Positions 29,912 to 38,300 of a DNA stretch of 47,922 nt are shown here, one piece after another. A model generated the notes under the pieces. The model saw nothing but the letters and a program-made list of their open reading frames with translations, searched no databases and was not told where the DNA came from. The stretch is from Aneurinibacillus aneurinilyticus ATCC 12856 (GTDB lineage Bacteria > Bacillota > Bacilli > Aneurinibacillales > Aneurinibacillaceae). The number at the start of each line of letters is the position of its first letter. Positions within the stretch are counted from its first letter, which is position 1. The stretch is from positions 29,583 to 77,504 of the forward strand of contig NZ_KE952892.1 of NCBI RefSeq assembly GCF_000466385.1, given 5' to 3'. The translations under genes and the position numbers were made by a program.

Positions 29912-31423
29912 TTGAATGTAGTTTTAGCGGTCCGGAAAGCGTATGCGATTTGGAGAAAATACGGACCTAACAAGGGTTCGCCTGGATTACCGAAAAAAAT
30001 AATCTTAGCATTGATAGCTTTCTTTATTCTGTGTCCATTGGTGCTTCTCCTTTTATTCGGCGTAATGTTGGGAACGAATGATTCAGCGGCCTGGCTTCAA
30101 AAGACAGCCATTGAAAAGTACAAAGAGAACGCAGAGAAGGTCTATATTCCTCCAGATTTAATCACAGAATGGTATATCCCGGCATCGCAAGCGTTTGATG
30201 TGCCTTGGACTGTACTTGCAGGTATTCATTTGGTGCAAACCAGGTTTGCTCGGGAGCCGGGATTCTTCTGGTTTGTGGAGCGAACAGATGCGTTTGATTT
30301 ACCAGATTCGTTTTGGGAAGCACACAAATATTCTAAGCGAGAATGGGAATGGTGGCAGGAGGAACATACAGAAGAAGAAATCAAAGAACACGTACCTATT
30401 CCTCCAGAGCGAGATCGGTTTGATGATATTGTATGGACCGTTGCCCATTATCTTTCTTCAGTAGACTGGAAAGATAGAAAGTCAGCCTTTACGGCAATCA
30501 ACAAAATAACTGAATCAAATGCAGATACGGACCAGGCCCTTGTTTTTGCTTGGATTTTTAATTCTCAATATGCACTCACTTCGAGAATCGATTCGCCGGA
30601 CCCAAGCCAATTGGCCAGTTCTATGATTCCTCCAGAGTACATGGAGATTTACAAAGAAGTCGAAGCAGAGTTTGGAATACCGTGGAATTATCTTGCTGCT
30701 TTCCACTTTATTGAGACGCGATTTGGCACATATGTAAACCCGAAAACAGGAAAATTGATGGTAAGTGAAGCCGGAGCAATCGGTCATTTCCAATTTATGC
30801 CGGGTACATGGCGCGAGTTTGGAATGGGTGGCGATCCATTTAATCCACGGGATTCTGCAAGGGCGGCAGCTAACTATCTTAAGGCCTCTGGTTTTTTTGA
30901 AGACATGGACAAAGCAATATATGCTTATAACCATTCTTGGACCTATGTAAGTAATATCAAAACACAGGCGGCCTTATTTGCTGAAATTCCGGCAACAGGG
31001 GAGGCCGGAGGGAGTCCTGTAGCAACAGTCCCAGGAGCCAAGGTGATGCCACTTAAAAATTTTAGAGTTGCAAGCAAGTTTGGATATCGTATTCATCCTA
31101 TAACAAAAGTAAAAAAGCTTCATGCTGGAATTGATTTAGCTGCTCCCATGATGACACCTGTTTATGCTTTTATGGCAGGTAAGGTTGTGTATTCGGGTTC
31201 AGCTGGGGGCTACGGAACCCTGATAAAGATCGACCATGGAAATGGTGTACAAACCTGGTACGGCCACTGTAAACGATTGTACGTATCAGCAGGTATGGAT
31301 GTTCCTGCAGGATACACAATTTCTGCAGTAGGCTCGGAAGGGCAGTCTACAGGCCCTCATTTGCATTTTGAAGTCCGTATTAATGGAAAGGCCGTTGATC
31401 CGGCTTCATATCTTGGATTATAG
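29912..31423 (+). CDS. Bifunctional cell-wall hydrolase: transglycosylase + M23 peptidase
   Basis: 503-residue membrane-anchored enzyme that would open peptidoglycan for the transfer or pilus machinery. Basic N-terminus, then a membrane helix (about 28-52). A first transglycosylase-like unit (about 90-215) has PWTVLAGIHLVQTRF. A second (about 245-365) has PWNYLAAFHFIETRFG, with catalytic Glu at about 268, and GHFQFMPGTWREFGMGG. An M23 peptidase domain (about 385-503) has HAGIDLAAP and HLHFEVR metal ligands. The first transglycosylase unit has Gln where the second has Glu, so it is probably non-catalytic. TTG start behind GAGGGGAGAG. TcpG/VirB1-like role. Confidence 0.92.
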   Translation: MNVVLAVRKAYAIWRKYGPNKGSPGLPKKIILALIAFFILCPLVLLLLFGVMLGTNDSAAWLQKTAIEKYKENAEKVYIPPDLITEWYIPASQAFDVPWTVLAGIHLVQTRFAREPGFFWFVERTDAFDLPDSFWEAHKYSKREWEWWQEEHTEEEIKEHVPIPPERDRFDDIVWTVAHYLSSVDWKDRKSAFTAINKITESNADTDQALVFAWIFNSQYALTSRIDSPDPSQLASSMIPPEYMEIYKEVEAEFGIPWNYLAAFHFIETRFGTYVNPKTGKLMVSEAGAIGHFQFMPGTWREFGMGGDPFNPRDSARAAANYLKASGFFEDMDKAIYAYNHSWTYVSNIKTQAALFAEIPATGEAGGSPVATVPGAKVMPLKNFRVASKFGYRIHPITKVKKLHAGIDLAAPMMTPVYAFMAGKVVYSGSAGGYGTLIKIDHGNGVQTWYGHCKRLYVSAGMDVPAGYTISAVGSEGQSTGPHLHFEVRINGKAVDPASYLGL

Positions 31424-31440
31424 GAAAGGAGGAAAAAATA

Positions 31441-32919
31441 TTGACGACATATAGCATCCTGGTTGTCGATCCACAAAGAAATGAAAGTCAGTGGATTCAA
31501 AAATTGAAAGAACAACAGGATATGAAAATTACTATAGTCGGAAAAGGCGAAGAAGCTAGAAAAAAGCTTGGTTCCCACACATACGATGCTGTGCTCGTAC
31601 ATTCAACCCTACCGGATGTATCTGGTATTGCTTTAGCTAATTATGTCAGGGAAGGGTTCCCCGATCTTTCTCTTTATATTGTTGCTCGTGAAGCGAAGAT
31701 GGATTTATATCTTGAAACAGTGAAGGCAAAAATTAGCCTTTTTCCGTTACCACTAGATATGGGGCGTTTTCGTTCTGTCCTTCGGGCGAAACCAAAGCCA
31801 GTGCCAGAAAGAGAGGAAGAGGAAAGGAAAGAGACTATCGAGGAGGAAAGTACAAAACAGGTAAGAGAAGAACATCCAGAAAGAAACAATATCAAACAAG
31901 AAAGACAGGTAGCGGAGGAAGTAGCCGTTACAACTAAACCAATAGAAAGAAGAGAAGAGATTCCTTCTGCTGAACCGGAAGAAAACAAACAAGATACAAA
32001 AGCAAAGAGTAAAGAAAGAGAAAAAACTTCCCCGATACCGGAACCGGCCATGAAGGTGTATGGGCCAAGGGAGATAGGGAAGAAACGGAGAGTAAGAACC
32101 AAGCCGGAGAACACGACTGTTCTCGTTTTTTCATTGAAAGGGGGTGTAGGAAAAACCACAACGGTAGCGAATTTGTCCACGATTATGCAAACCTATACGA
32201 ATCAAGATGTTGGTCTTGTGGAGCTGACACAACAACCAGGTACTATACTTTCTCATTTTTCGATTGTCGAGTCGTTGACTGTGAAAAGTTGGTTGGATGA
32301 TATGCCTTCTGTCGAGGAAGTAAGGTCGAGAATGCATGTTGACGGGGGTACAGAGTTATGCATCTTGCCAACCCAGGATGTATTAGGAGAAGCAGAAGCA
32401 CCAACTAATTTAACACCGGCATCTGCAGTGGAGGTGGTGCGCCTCTTACAATCGGCACTGGATGTACTCGTGATTGATGGTGGAACCATCATGAATGAAG
32501 TGTTTTATGCGCTTATTCATGAAGTCGACTATATTTTATTGATCTCCGATATGGATTTTGAAACGTTACAAGGAAATAATTTTACCTCTTTGTTATTACA
32601 ACAACATGGAATCCCGGAAGAGAAAATTATTCACATAGTAAATCGAGCAGAAAAAGGGCTTGGAATAACAGAAGAGGAAGCTATGGGAATGGTACAAGCT
32701 TATGATTCACGCGTCATCCAGTATCATAAGGACATTAAAAAGCTAAAAACAGAACGGGAGCCATTTGTATTGCTTCATCCAAAACATCCGTATACGGATG
32801 AAATGCTGGATTTAGCAGCTTTGTTATTACCACATATTGATTATATTCAACCTGAGCCTAGCTTTTGGTCAAAATTAGCGCCAAGAAAGTTACTGGCGTT
32901 ACTTCCATGGGCTCAATAA
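31441..32919 (+). CDS. CpaE/TadZ-like ATPase with intact P-loop
   Basis: 492 residues, TTG start after GGAAAGGAGG. The N-terminus is a response-regulator-like receiver (YSILVVDPQRNES, then YDAVLVHSTLPDVSG with D at the acceptor-like place). Residues about 120-215 are a low-complexity Glu/Lys/Arg linker. The MinD/ParA domain carries FSLKGGVGKTTTVANL (about 230-245), fully canonical, and VIDGGTIMNEVFY. Receiver plus ParA is the diagnostic architecture of CpaE/TadZ, the localisation factor of Tad pili. The adjacent genes encode SAF/CpaB, CpaF/TadA, TadB and TadC proteins. The acidic-basic linker is unusually long. Confidence 0.88.
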   Translation: MTTYSILVVDPQRNESQWIQKLKEQQDMKITIVGKGEEARKKLGSHTYDAVLVHSTLPDVSGIALANYVREGFPDLSLYIVAREAKMDLYLETVKAKISLFPLPLDMGRFRSVLRAKPKPVPEREEEERKETIEEESTKQVREEHPERNNIKQERQVAEEVAVTTKPIERREEIPSAEPEENKQDTKAKSKEREKTSPIPEPAMKVYGPREIGKKRRVRTKPENTTVLVFSLKGGVGKTTTVANLSTIMQTYTNQDVGLVELTQQPGTILSHFSIVESLTVKSWLDDMPSVEEVRSRMHVDGGTELCILPTQDVLGEAEAPTNLTPASAVEVVRLLQSALDVLVIDGGTIMNEVFYALIHEVDYILLISDMDFETLQGNNFTSLLLQQHGIPEEKIIHIVNRAEKGLGITEEEAMGMVQAYDSRVIQYHKDIKKLKTEREPFVLLHPKHPYTDEMLDLAALLLPHIDYIQPEPSFWSKLAPRKLLALLPWAQ

Positions 32920-32941
32920 CCATTATAGGAGGAGAAGAAAT

Positions 32942-33157
32942 ATGAAACGACAAAACCAAGAACAAAAAGGAAATGTATTGTTAATTTTCGTATGCGGAAT
33001 TCTTGCCACATTATCTGGAGGATTACTTGTGGCCTTTCTACGGATGGTACAAACAGGCCAAGTACGTATATTGGAAACCATTTGCTTCATTGTATGCGTA
33101 CTTTCACTCTATGGCGTTTTAAGATTCGGCAACTTGCTTCGTTTCTTAAAAAAATAA
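32942..33157 (+). CDS. Small two-helix membrane protein, 71 aa
   Basis: ATG behind AGGAGGAG. Two hydrophobic helices (about 12-34 and 44-60) with basic ends: MKRQNQEQKGN at the N-terminus and RFLKK at the C-terminus. It lies between the CpaE/TadZ- and SAF/CpaB-like genes. In Tad loci this place can hold accessory membrane proteins; a prepilin peptidase is excluded by size. Function unknown. Confidence 0.72.
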   Translation: MKRQNQEQKGNVLLIFVCGILATLSGGLLVAFLRMVQTGQVRILETICFIVCVLSLYGVLRFGNLLRFLKK

Positions 33158-33172
33158 GATAAGGAGGACATT

Positions 33173-33760
33173 ATGGCAAAGAAAACAAGACCCTTATTGA
33201 TAGCGGCGGTTGGTTGCCTTATAGGAGGTGGAATCTCCTTTATTTTTTTCGGAAATGCAGGGGCTAATGATACGTTGAGGGAAGTTCCAGTCGCTAAGAT
33301 AAAGATGCCACCTGGTTATGTGATTCAAAAGCAAGATATTGAGATGAGAAAGGAAACTGTCGGTGAATGGTATAAGGTTCCGGAAAAGCTGGAAGGCTCC
33401 GTGGTGGATACAGGGATTCCGGCCGGTATTCCGGTGTCGCAAGAGTTTATCAGGCATAAAGCGTATCAGCAGGATACCGTAAATTTACGAGTTCCTGTCG
33501 ATATTTATGAAATGAGCAGCAAGCTTGGTAAGGTCGATTTGTTCGTACTGTATAAGGATGGTCGAACAGATTTATTAAGTGAGGGTGCCCAAGTAACAAA
33601 ATACTATAATCGTCAAAATCAAGATATTGCAGGGAGTGAGGTCAGGGATCGGAATCCAGCGGCTGCGGAGATCATTATCAGAACAGTGGATCTCCAAAAA
33701 GTGAAAAGCGCACAAAACAAAGGCAAGTTCTATTTTACATGGAAGGGAGACAATTCATGA
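33173..33760 (+). CDS. SAF-domain protein, CpaB/RcpC-like
   Basis: 195 residues with AAGGAGG ahead of the ATG. An N-terminal membrane anchor (about 7-25, LLIAAVGCLIGGGISFIFF) is followed by a SAF domain (about 38-95: VPVAKIKMPPGYVIQKQDIEMR ... VVDTGIPAGIPVSQEFI). A beta-rich end follows (VNLRVPVDIYEMSSKLGKVDLFVLYKDG). CpaB/RcpC proteins carry exactly this anchor-SAF layout in Tad pilus loci, where in Gram-negatives they work with the outer-membrane secretin. In this single-membrane setting it may bind peptidoglycan or the pilus base. It overlaps the next gene by ATGA. Confidence 0.83.
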   Translation: MAKKTRPLLIAAVGCLIGGGISFIFFGNAGANDTLREVPVAKIKMPPGYVIQKQDIEMRKETVGEWYKVPEKLEGSVVDTGIPAGIPVSQEFIRHKAYQQDTVNLRVPVDIYEMSSKLGKVDLFVLYKDGRTDLLSEGAQVTKYYNRQNQDIAGSEVRDRNPAAAEIIIRTVDLQKVKSAQNKGKFYFTWKGDNS

Positions 33761-34482
33761 TTATTGCAGTTGCAAGTAATGGTCAGGGGGCCTCCATCTT
33801 TTCCTATGACCTGGCTCAACAGTGTGCTCAGAACCGGCGTACACTCTTAATTGATTTTGAGACACTACATCCGGATATTACAGCTTTTTTAGATGAGGAA
33901 CGAAGCTCTGATTTTGGTATCGATGCTGTATTCAAACGTCACGAGGAAATCACACCTCGGATTGTGGATATATGCACGTTTACCACAACACAGGGCTTTT
34001 TATTTTTGCCTGGTACTCGGCAACCTCACCGTTTGGATGTGCCTCATTACAAAATTCGTGATTTATTACAAGCTGCCGATAAGTTTGCAGATGTAGTAAT
34101 CGTGGATTGCCCTGATCGGTTTGATGTGGCTACGGGTTTACATACCTTTGCCCAGGCACATCGTATTCTACGAATCCGTCATCATGCTCAAACGTGGAAG
34201 GCAAAGTTGAGAGAAGAGCAGTTCTATGGGGAATTGTTGGATCGATTTGGTCTAAATGACAAGATAGAAGAAGTCTGGATCGGGAAAACTGACCGTGACC
34301 GTGCAGATTGGACTCTTCCAGAAGTGGCGGAAATTGATTTTGAAACCATTCCAAAAGAATACTCAGCTGCAGTACGCCGAATTGCTGCAGACATTTTGGG
34401 AGTAGAAGAAGAACAAGGAGAAGGGTGGTTGGCAAGATGGCGGTCACGCTTGACAGGAAAAGTGCCGAGGATTGGTCAGTAG
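33757..34482 (+). CDS. MinD-like protein with degenerate P-loop
   Basis: 241 residues from ATG 33757, with GGAAGGGAG upstream and overlapping the SAF gene. The opening strand-loop MIIAVASNGQGASIFSYDLA takes the place of the MinD Walker A, but both lysines are missing (GQGAS). Later elements of the fold are kept: TLLIDFETLHPDITAFL (switch I region) and FADVVIVDCPDRFDVATGL (Walker B-like). It therefore looks like a structural relative that has lost ATP binding. It is the third MinD-like gene of the operon and sits directly before the CpaF/TadA ATPase. A partner or adaptor for the other two is a reasonable inference. Confidence 0.72.
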   Translation: MIIAVASNGQGASIFSYDLAQQCAQNRRTLLIDFETLHPDITAFLDEERSSDFGIDAVFKRHEEITPRIVDICTFTTTQGFLFLPGTRQPHRLDVPHYKIRDLLQAADKFADVVIVDCPDRFDVATGLHTFAQAHRILRIRHHAQTWKAKLREEQFYGELLDRFGLNDKIEEVWIGKTDRDRADWTLPEVAEIDFETIPKEYSAAVRRIAADILGVEEEQGEGWLARWRSRLTGKVPRIGQ

Positions 34483-35858
34483 CGAACCAGACATTATTTG
34501 TCGAAAGCGTTATGACGCGATTTTATAGCCACAAGCAGCAAAACGTAAAAGACTTGACCCTTTCTCAAATCGAGCAGCTTGTACAAAAGCAGATTGAGCA
34601 GTCGAACGATAGCACAATTTACACTTTAAAACGCGCAGCTGAAGAACGCGATCCCCAAGCGGTTCATGCACTACGAAAGATGATTTCTGATGTTATTTCT
34701 GGACTAGGTGTGACTTGCTCTCAATGTACAGATCACGAAGAAGTTGTGCTGTATGTATATAGCATGTTATACGGGTTTAAAAACGTTGAATTTGAGCGCT
34801 TATATGAGAGTGCAAAAGAAAAAAGAATTGAGGACATTTATGTCAATCGGCGTAATGATGTACGTTGTTACGTAAATGGGGATCGGGAGAAACTTACTTC
34901 TATCTGCTGGGATAATGCAGAAGATGTATCTACTGTACTGTATCGATTGACATCCCATCATGAGGGTGGAGCTGCTGGTAATGCAAACCCGGTAAATCGG
35001 GTGATGCTGGCAGACGGAACTAGGCTCTCGTTTACGGCAGGAGAAGTATCAAATCCCAGCTTTAATCTACGGATTGATAATTCGGTTTTCCTATCAAAAG
35101 AGGATTTTGTTCCACGGGTGATGAGTGAGCCGGTATATCAAGTTTTAATGGCTCTTACCATTGCGAAAACAGCATTCGGCATCATTGGACAAGGAAGGGT
35201 AGGAAAAACAGCTTTGTTACGCCAGTTGTTGTATGAGCTCATTAAAGTAGAGCCGAAACTTCGTATTTTTGATATGGAAATCATGCCTGAGTTAAACCTC
35301 TATAAGTTCTTTAAATCAAAAGGTATTGACGTAGATGTCGTTGAAACGGCAGCTACCCAAAATATAACGTTAGAAGACCTTTATGAAAACATGAAGCAAC
35401 GCTCTGCGGATTTAATTATACAAGGGGAGATTTTGAGTGCTCGTGAAGTGTCAAATCTTCTTACGGCCTTTAAATCAGGGCATCCAATGGGGCCATTTAC
35501 AACTCATTCCACAGGGCTGCATTTACCTCTGTATTTGGCAGAAATTATGGCGCAGGAAAAGCATGTAGAGTTAGAACCAACCGTGAATCAGATTACGCAT
35601 GTACTCGATGCATCGGTAGTCATGAAAGAAAAGATCGATGGTGAACCTCGTAAGTTAGTAGAAATTTGGCAATATCCTGACTATCAAAAGCCGGAATTAC
35701 TAGCCAAGTACAATGTTTACACACACGAATACGAGTTTTACCCAGCAAAAGACAGACTAAGAGAGAAGTTAGAAACACTCTCCTTTAGTGAAAAAACGAT
35801 GAAGTTATATCAGCAGTTACACAAGATAGGCATCCTTGGAGGCAAAACGCATGTTTAG
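34425..35858 (+). CDS. tadA: CpaF/TadA-type secretion ATPase
   Basis: About 477-residue type II/IV secretion ATPase driving pilus assembly. The N-terminal 150 residues are helical. The nucleotide part has AFGIIGQGRVGKTALLRQ (Walker A, about 250-267), an aspartate-box-like IFDMEIMPEL, a Walker B-like DLIIQGEILSAREVSNLL (about 331-348) and GPFTTHSTG (histidine box). This is the series seen in CpaF/TadA, where GE and T-H are conserved. GTG at 34425 and ATG at 34437 are both possible; AAGGAG lies upstream of both and neither spacing is ideal. It overlaps the MinD-like gene by 58 bases and tadB-like by 8. Confidence 0.88.
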   Translation: MVGKMAVTLDRKSAEDWSVANQTLFVESVMTRFYSHKQQNVKDLTLSQIEQLVQKQIEQSNDSTIYTLKRAAEERDPQAVHALRKMISDVISGLGVTCSQCTDHEEVVLYVYSMLYGFKNVEFERLYESAKEKRIEDIYVNRRNDVRCYVNGDREKLTSICWDNAEDVSTVLYRLTSHHEGGAAGNANPVNRVMLADGTRLSFTAGEVSNPSFNLRIDNSVFLSKEDFVPRVMSEPVYQVLMALTIAKTAFGIIGQGRVGKTALLRQLLYELIKVEPKLRIFDMEIMPELNLYKFFKSKGIDVDVVETAATQNITLEDLYENMKQRSADLIIQGEILSAREVSNLLTAFKSGHPMGPFTTHSTGLHLPLYLAEIMAQEKHVELEPTVNQITHVLDASVVMKEKIDGEPRKLVEIWQYPDYQKPELLAKYNVYTHEYEFYPAKDRLREKLETLSFSEKTMKLYQQLHKIGILGGKTHV

Positions 35859-36558
35859 GCAGTATGGTGTGAAGGTTGGGATCGCAGCGCTGTTATTTGG
35901 CTTGGTTCAATACATCATGAATTATCCCATGGCGTTCATTGCAGCTGCACTGGTGTTTTTGCTTCCATATTTTTTGCAGGAGAGTCGAGCGCTTTTTGGC
36001 GATGTCATTCGTTATAAGCAAACGACTGAGTTTACAGCCAGTTTATCTTCGCTCATTCGTACTTATGGCACGCTGGAGGGTGCAATGGAGCACGTTAAAC
36101 CAGAGAAATTCCCAGCTATTTCCCATATTGTTAGGCAAATACGGCAGGGGATGGCTGCTGGACGTCCAGCATCGAGCGTTTTTATGAATGAAGGTTACAA
36201 ACATGACAACCGGTACTTAGTTGAAATAGGAAAGCTATTCCTTATTCTGGAGGAACAAAACGCACAGAGGGACTATATTATTGAGCGCCTGGAATCCCTG
36301 CGAATCGCTTTTCAAAATGAGAACATTGACCGGGAACAAGGGGCAAAAGTAAAGAAACGAATGTTGAAATCGAGTCTTTTACTGAATGGCTTTGTTGTAT
36401 TTGTTGTTGTGACAGTGATGCCTGGATTGATTCATGAACCTTTCAAATTTTACTTTAGAACGGGATTGGGACAGGTTTTGAGTACAGTAGGTGTTATTAC
36501 ACTTCTACTTCCTCATACGTATGTCTTTTTCTTAATGAAAGCGAGGGGAAGAATTTGA
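35851..36558 (+). CDS. tadB: TadB-like type II secretion F-domain protein
   Basis: 235 residues, ATG at 35851 with TTGGAGG eight bases upstream. Two N-terminal membrane segments (about 9-46), a cytoplasmic T2SS-F-type helical domain (about 55-165: TTEFTASLSSLIRTYGTLEGAMEH ... FLILEEQNAQRDYIIERLES) and two C-terminal membrane segments. This is the TadB platform topology, though shorter than the usual roughly 300 residues. With the next gene it would form the inner-membrane platform on which the CpaF/TadA ATPase acts. The stop overlaps the next start (TTTGA). Confidence 0.8.
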   Translation: MFRQYGVKVGIAALLFGLVQYIMNYPMAFIAAALVFLLPYFLQESRALFGDVIRYKQTTEFTASLSSLIRTYGTLEGAMEHVKPEKFPAISHIVRQIRQGMAAGRPASSVFMNEGYKHDNRYLVEIGKLFLILEEQNAQRDYIIERLESLRIAFQNENIDREQGAKVKKRMLKSSLLLNGFVVFVVVTVMPGLIHEPFKFYFRTGLGQVLSTVGVITLLLPHTYVFFLMKARGRI

Positions 36559-37214
36559 TCTCCTTTTTTGAACAGAGATTAGAACGGGACTTTGCACGGT
36601 TCCAAATTAAAATTAAGCCGAGAACCTTCATTGTCTTAATGGCCTGCATATGTATCCCACCACCCGTTATTATTTTGAATTGGGTGCCATCCCTTTGGTA
36701 TCTAGCGATACTCTGTTTTTTATCACCTCTCTCGTACCTATCTTTACAAAGCTTTTATGGGCTACGAAAAGAGGAGGGTATCACAAACGAGGTTCGACGC
36801 TGGTATCGCCGGTATCAATTTGCCAGGGGATCAAATGCTCGTCCAGAGCAAGCGATTGAAATGGCAATATGGGACATGCAGTATTTGAAAAAACCTTTCC
36901 AGTTGATTTTGCATCGATGGGGAAATGGAATTCCCATGGAAGCGGCATTTGCGGAGACACACATGGATGAATTGCCGATGATTCAGACCCTCATTAACAT
37001 GCTGGAAGTGTCCTTAACATCAACGGATTTAAAAGTGATTCGAGAGCAAGAAGAGCTCCTGGAACGCGAAATGAAGATTCAAATGGAAGACAAGCAAAAG
37101 AAAGATCAGCAACGTCTGGATTTAATTGGCTATACGGCAATTATTACGACCTTTGCCTTAATCGTTTTGCCGGTGATTTTCGACTCGATTACAAAAATGG
37201 ACATGATTGGATAA
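36555..37214 (+). CDS. tadC: TadC-like type II secretion F-domain protein
   Basis: 219 residues, TTG start overlapping the tadB-like stop, with GAGGGGAAG upstream. N-terminal paired membrane helices (about 28-68). A cytoplasmic helical domain follows (NEVRRWYRRYQFARGSNARPEQAIEM ... RQEEL-type amphipathic helices, with EQEELLEREMKIQMEDKQKK). One C-terminal membrane helix (about 190-208, IITTFALIVLPVIF). The order TadA-TadB-TadC is conserved in tad loci. Like TadB it is compact. Confidence rests on topology plus order more than on a sequence signature. Confidence 0.78.
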   Translation: MISFFEQRLERDFARFQIKIKPRTFIVLMACICIPPPVIILNWVPSLWYLAILCFLSPLSYLSLQSFYGLRKEEGITNEVRRWYRRYQFARGSNARPEQAIEMAIWDMQYLKKPFQLILHRWGNGIPMEAAFAETHMDELPMIQTLINMLEVSLTSTDLKVIREQEELLEREMKIQMEDKQKKDQQRLDLIGYTAIITTFALIVLPVIFDSITKMDMIG

Positions 37215-37248
37215 AACAAAAAAACGGAAAAACAGGAGGATATTATTT

Positions 37249-37458
37249 ATGCAAGAGACTTCAAGTGCGATTATGTTGGTGAGCTTTGCGGTAACGGTGT
37301 TGTCGGCTATCTTTAATCCGGATGGACGATTAGGAACGGCTTTAACCAGTTTGGGAGAACGGTTGGCCGGACGATTTGATCAGCTGTTAACGATGGCACC
37401 CGATGCTGTAGATATGGGTTCAACAGCCCTTGCATTTGTGGCCCATCTTTTCGTGTAA
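37249..37458 (+). CDS. Small hydrophobic protein, pilin candidate, 69 aa
   Basis: The ATG at 37249 is placed by ACAGGAGG. One strongly hydrophobic N-terminal helix (MQETSSAIMLVSFAVTVLSAIF) is followed by an amphipathic, Leu-rich region (ALTSLGERLAGRFDQLLTM) and a second hydrophobic stretch. Size and position straight after TadC make it the best candidate for the structural subunit of the pilus. However, the Flp prepilin cleavage pattern (Gly then Glu at +5) is not evident, and no prepilin peptidase is encoded in the window. Pilin identity is therefore inference. Confidence 0.65.
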   Translation: MQETSSAIMLVSFAVTVLSAIFNPDGRLGTALTSLGERLAGRFDQLLTMAPDAVDMGSTALAFVAHLFV

Positions 37459-37476
37459 GTGTAAGGAGGGGTTTGT

Positions 37477-37842
37477 GTGGGTGAGACAGTTGGTTCCTCA
37501 TTAGGAAGCATCATGATTATTATTTGTTTGGTGATGGGATTGACGCTTTGGGTACATGCAGTGCAAATTGCACAAGGAACCGGAATTGATGTGTATGTTG
37601 CAGATAGTGTGCGTCTGGATGGATATATGACGCCTGAGACCATTGCAGAGGCGCAACAACTGGCAGCCGAACGGGGAATGGAATTTGAAGTAATAGAAAA
37701 TCCTGATCCAGTTCCATTAGGGGAATTGGCCACATTGCAATATGAATTACATGTCCCCTACTTTGCCGAAATAGGTAAAACGATTGGGCTGGTTGATGTA
37801 ATTCCTAAGAATAAGGCGATTATGCGTACAGGAGAACGTTAA
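37477..37842 (+). CDS. Membrane-anchored TadE/minor-pilin-like protein, 121 aa
   Basis: GTG start at 37477 behind AAGGAGGGG. One N-terminal hydrophobic helix (about 8-30, SLGSIMIIICLVMGLTLWVHAV) is followed by a short extracellular domain (TPETIAEAQQLAAERGMEFEVI ... LQYELHVPYF). This layout (a hydrophobic N-terminal helix merging into a small globular domain) is that of TadE/TadF minor pilins and of DUF4320-like proteins near Gram-positive tad genes. The next gene has the same layout and overlaps by one base, so they may pair. Confidence 0.65.
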   Translation: MGETVGSSLGSIMIIICLVMGLTLWVHAVQIAQGTGIDVYVADSVRLDGYMTPETIAEAQQLAAERGMEFEVIENPDPVPLGELATLQYELHVPYFAEIGKTIGLVDVIPKNKAIMRTGER

Positions 37843-38300
37843 TGAGTTCATCCATTAAATCCATCTTTATTATTCTGTTGATGGCCACGTTTATCGCAGT
37901 AACAAGTCAAGCAGGAATATCACTAATTACCATTTCAGATCATCGTTTCAATGCTATTTTGGCAAGTCGTTCCGGGGCCATGGCCTGGGACAAGGAAGCA
38001 ACGGCAGAAGCCGGGGTTATTAAACTTGACGAGATTCGGGCTGTAGAATTAGCCCAAAATACGCTTGTCGCAAACGGCCAACAGCTTTCGGATTATGAAA
38101 TTTTTGTAGTAAATAATGCTCCCACCCTCTTCACATGGAGAGGGAAGGAGCATTTTTTTAAGGAAAACGGTGTGGCGGTTGGATTTGTACAAAATGGGTT
38201 TCCTGTATTGAAAACAGAAGAGGTTCGCATTAAAGACCCTATTCAAGAAGAGGAAAAAGAGGAAGAAAAAACGGAACCGGAAACGGAGGTGAGTGAATGA
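37842..38300 (+). CDS. Membrane-anchored pseudopilin-like protein, 152 aa
   Basis: Start overlaps the previous stop (TAATG). N-terminal helix SIKSIFIILLMATFIAVTSQ (about 5-24), followed by an extracellular domain (EIRAVELAQNTLVANGQQLSDYEIFVV) and an extremely acidic tail (EEEKEEEKTEPETEVSE). Topology again fits a minor pilin or TadE-like subunit. The tail may be an unstructured surface region. It overlaps the following gene by ATGA. No family assignment is certain. Confidence 0.65.
   Translation: MSSSIKSIFIILLMATFIAVTSQAGISLITISDHRFNAILASRSGAMAWDKEATAEAGVIKLDEIRAVELAQNTLVANGQQLSDYEIFVVNNAPTLFTWRGKEHFFKENGVAVGFVQNGFPVLKTEEVRIKDPIQEEEKEEEKTEPETEVSE

Noticed and set aside
32201-32563. Overlapping minus-strand frames such as the region opposite the CpaE/TadZ-like gene
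   Set aside because: Antisense shadows of a strongly coding plus-strand gene, without ribosome sites or recognisable domains.
37249-37458. Calling this gene a proven Flp pilin
   Set aside because: Position and hydrophobicity fit, but the prepilin cleavage motif is not visible.
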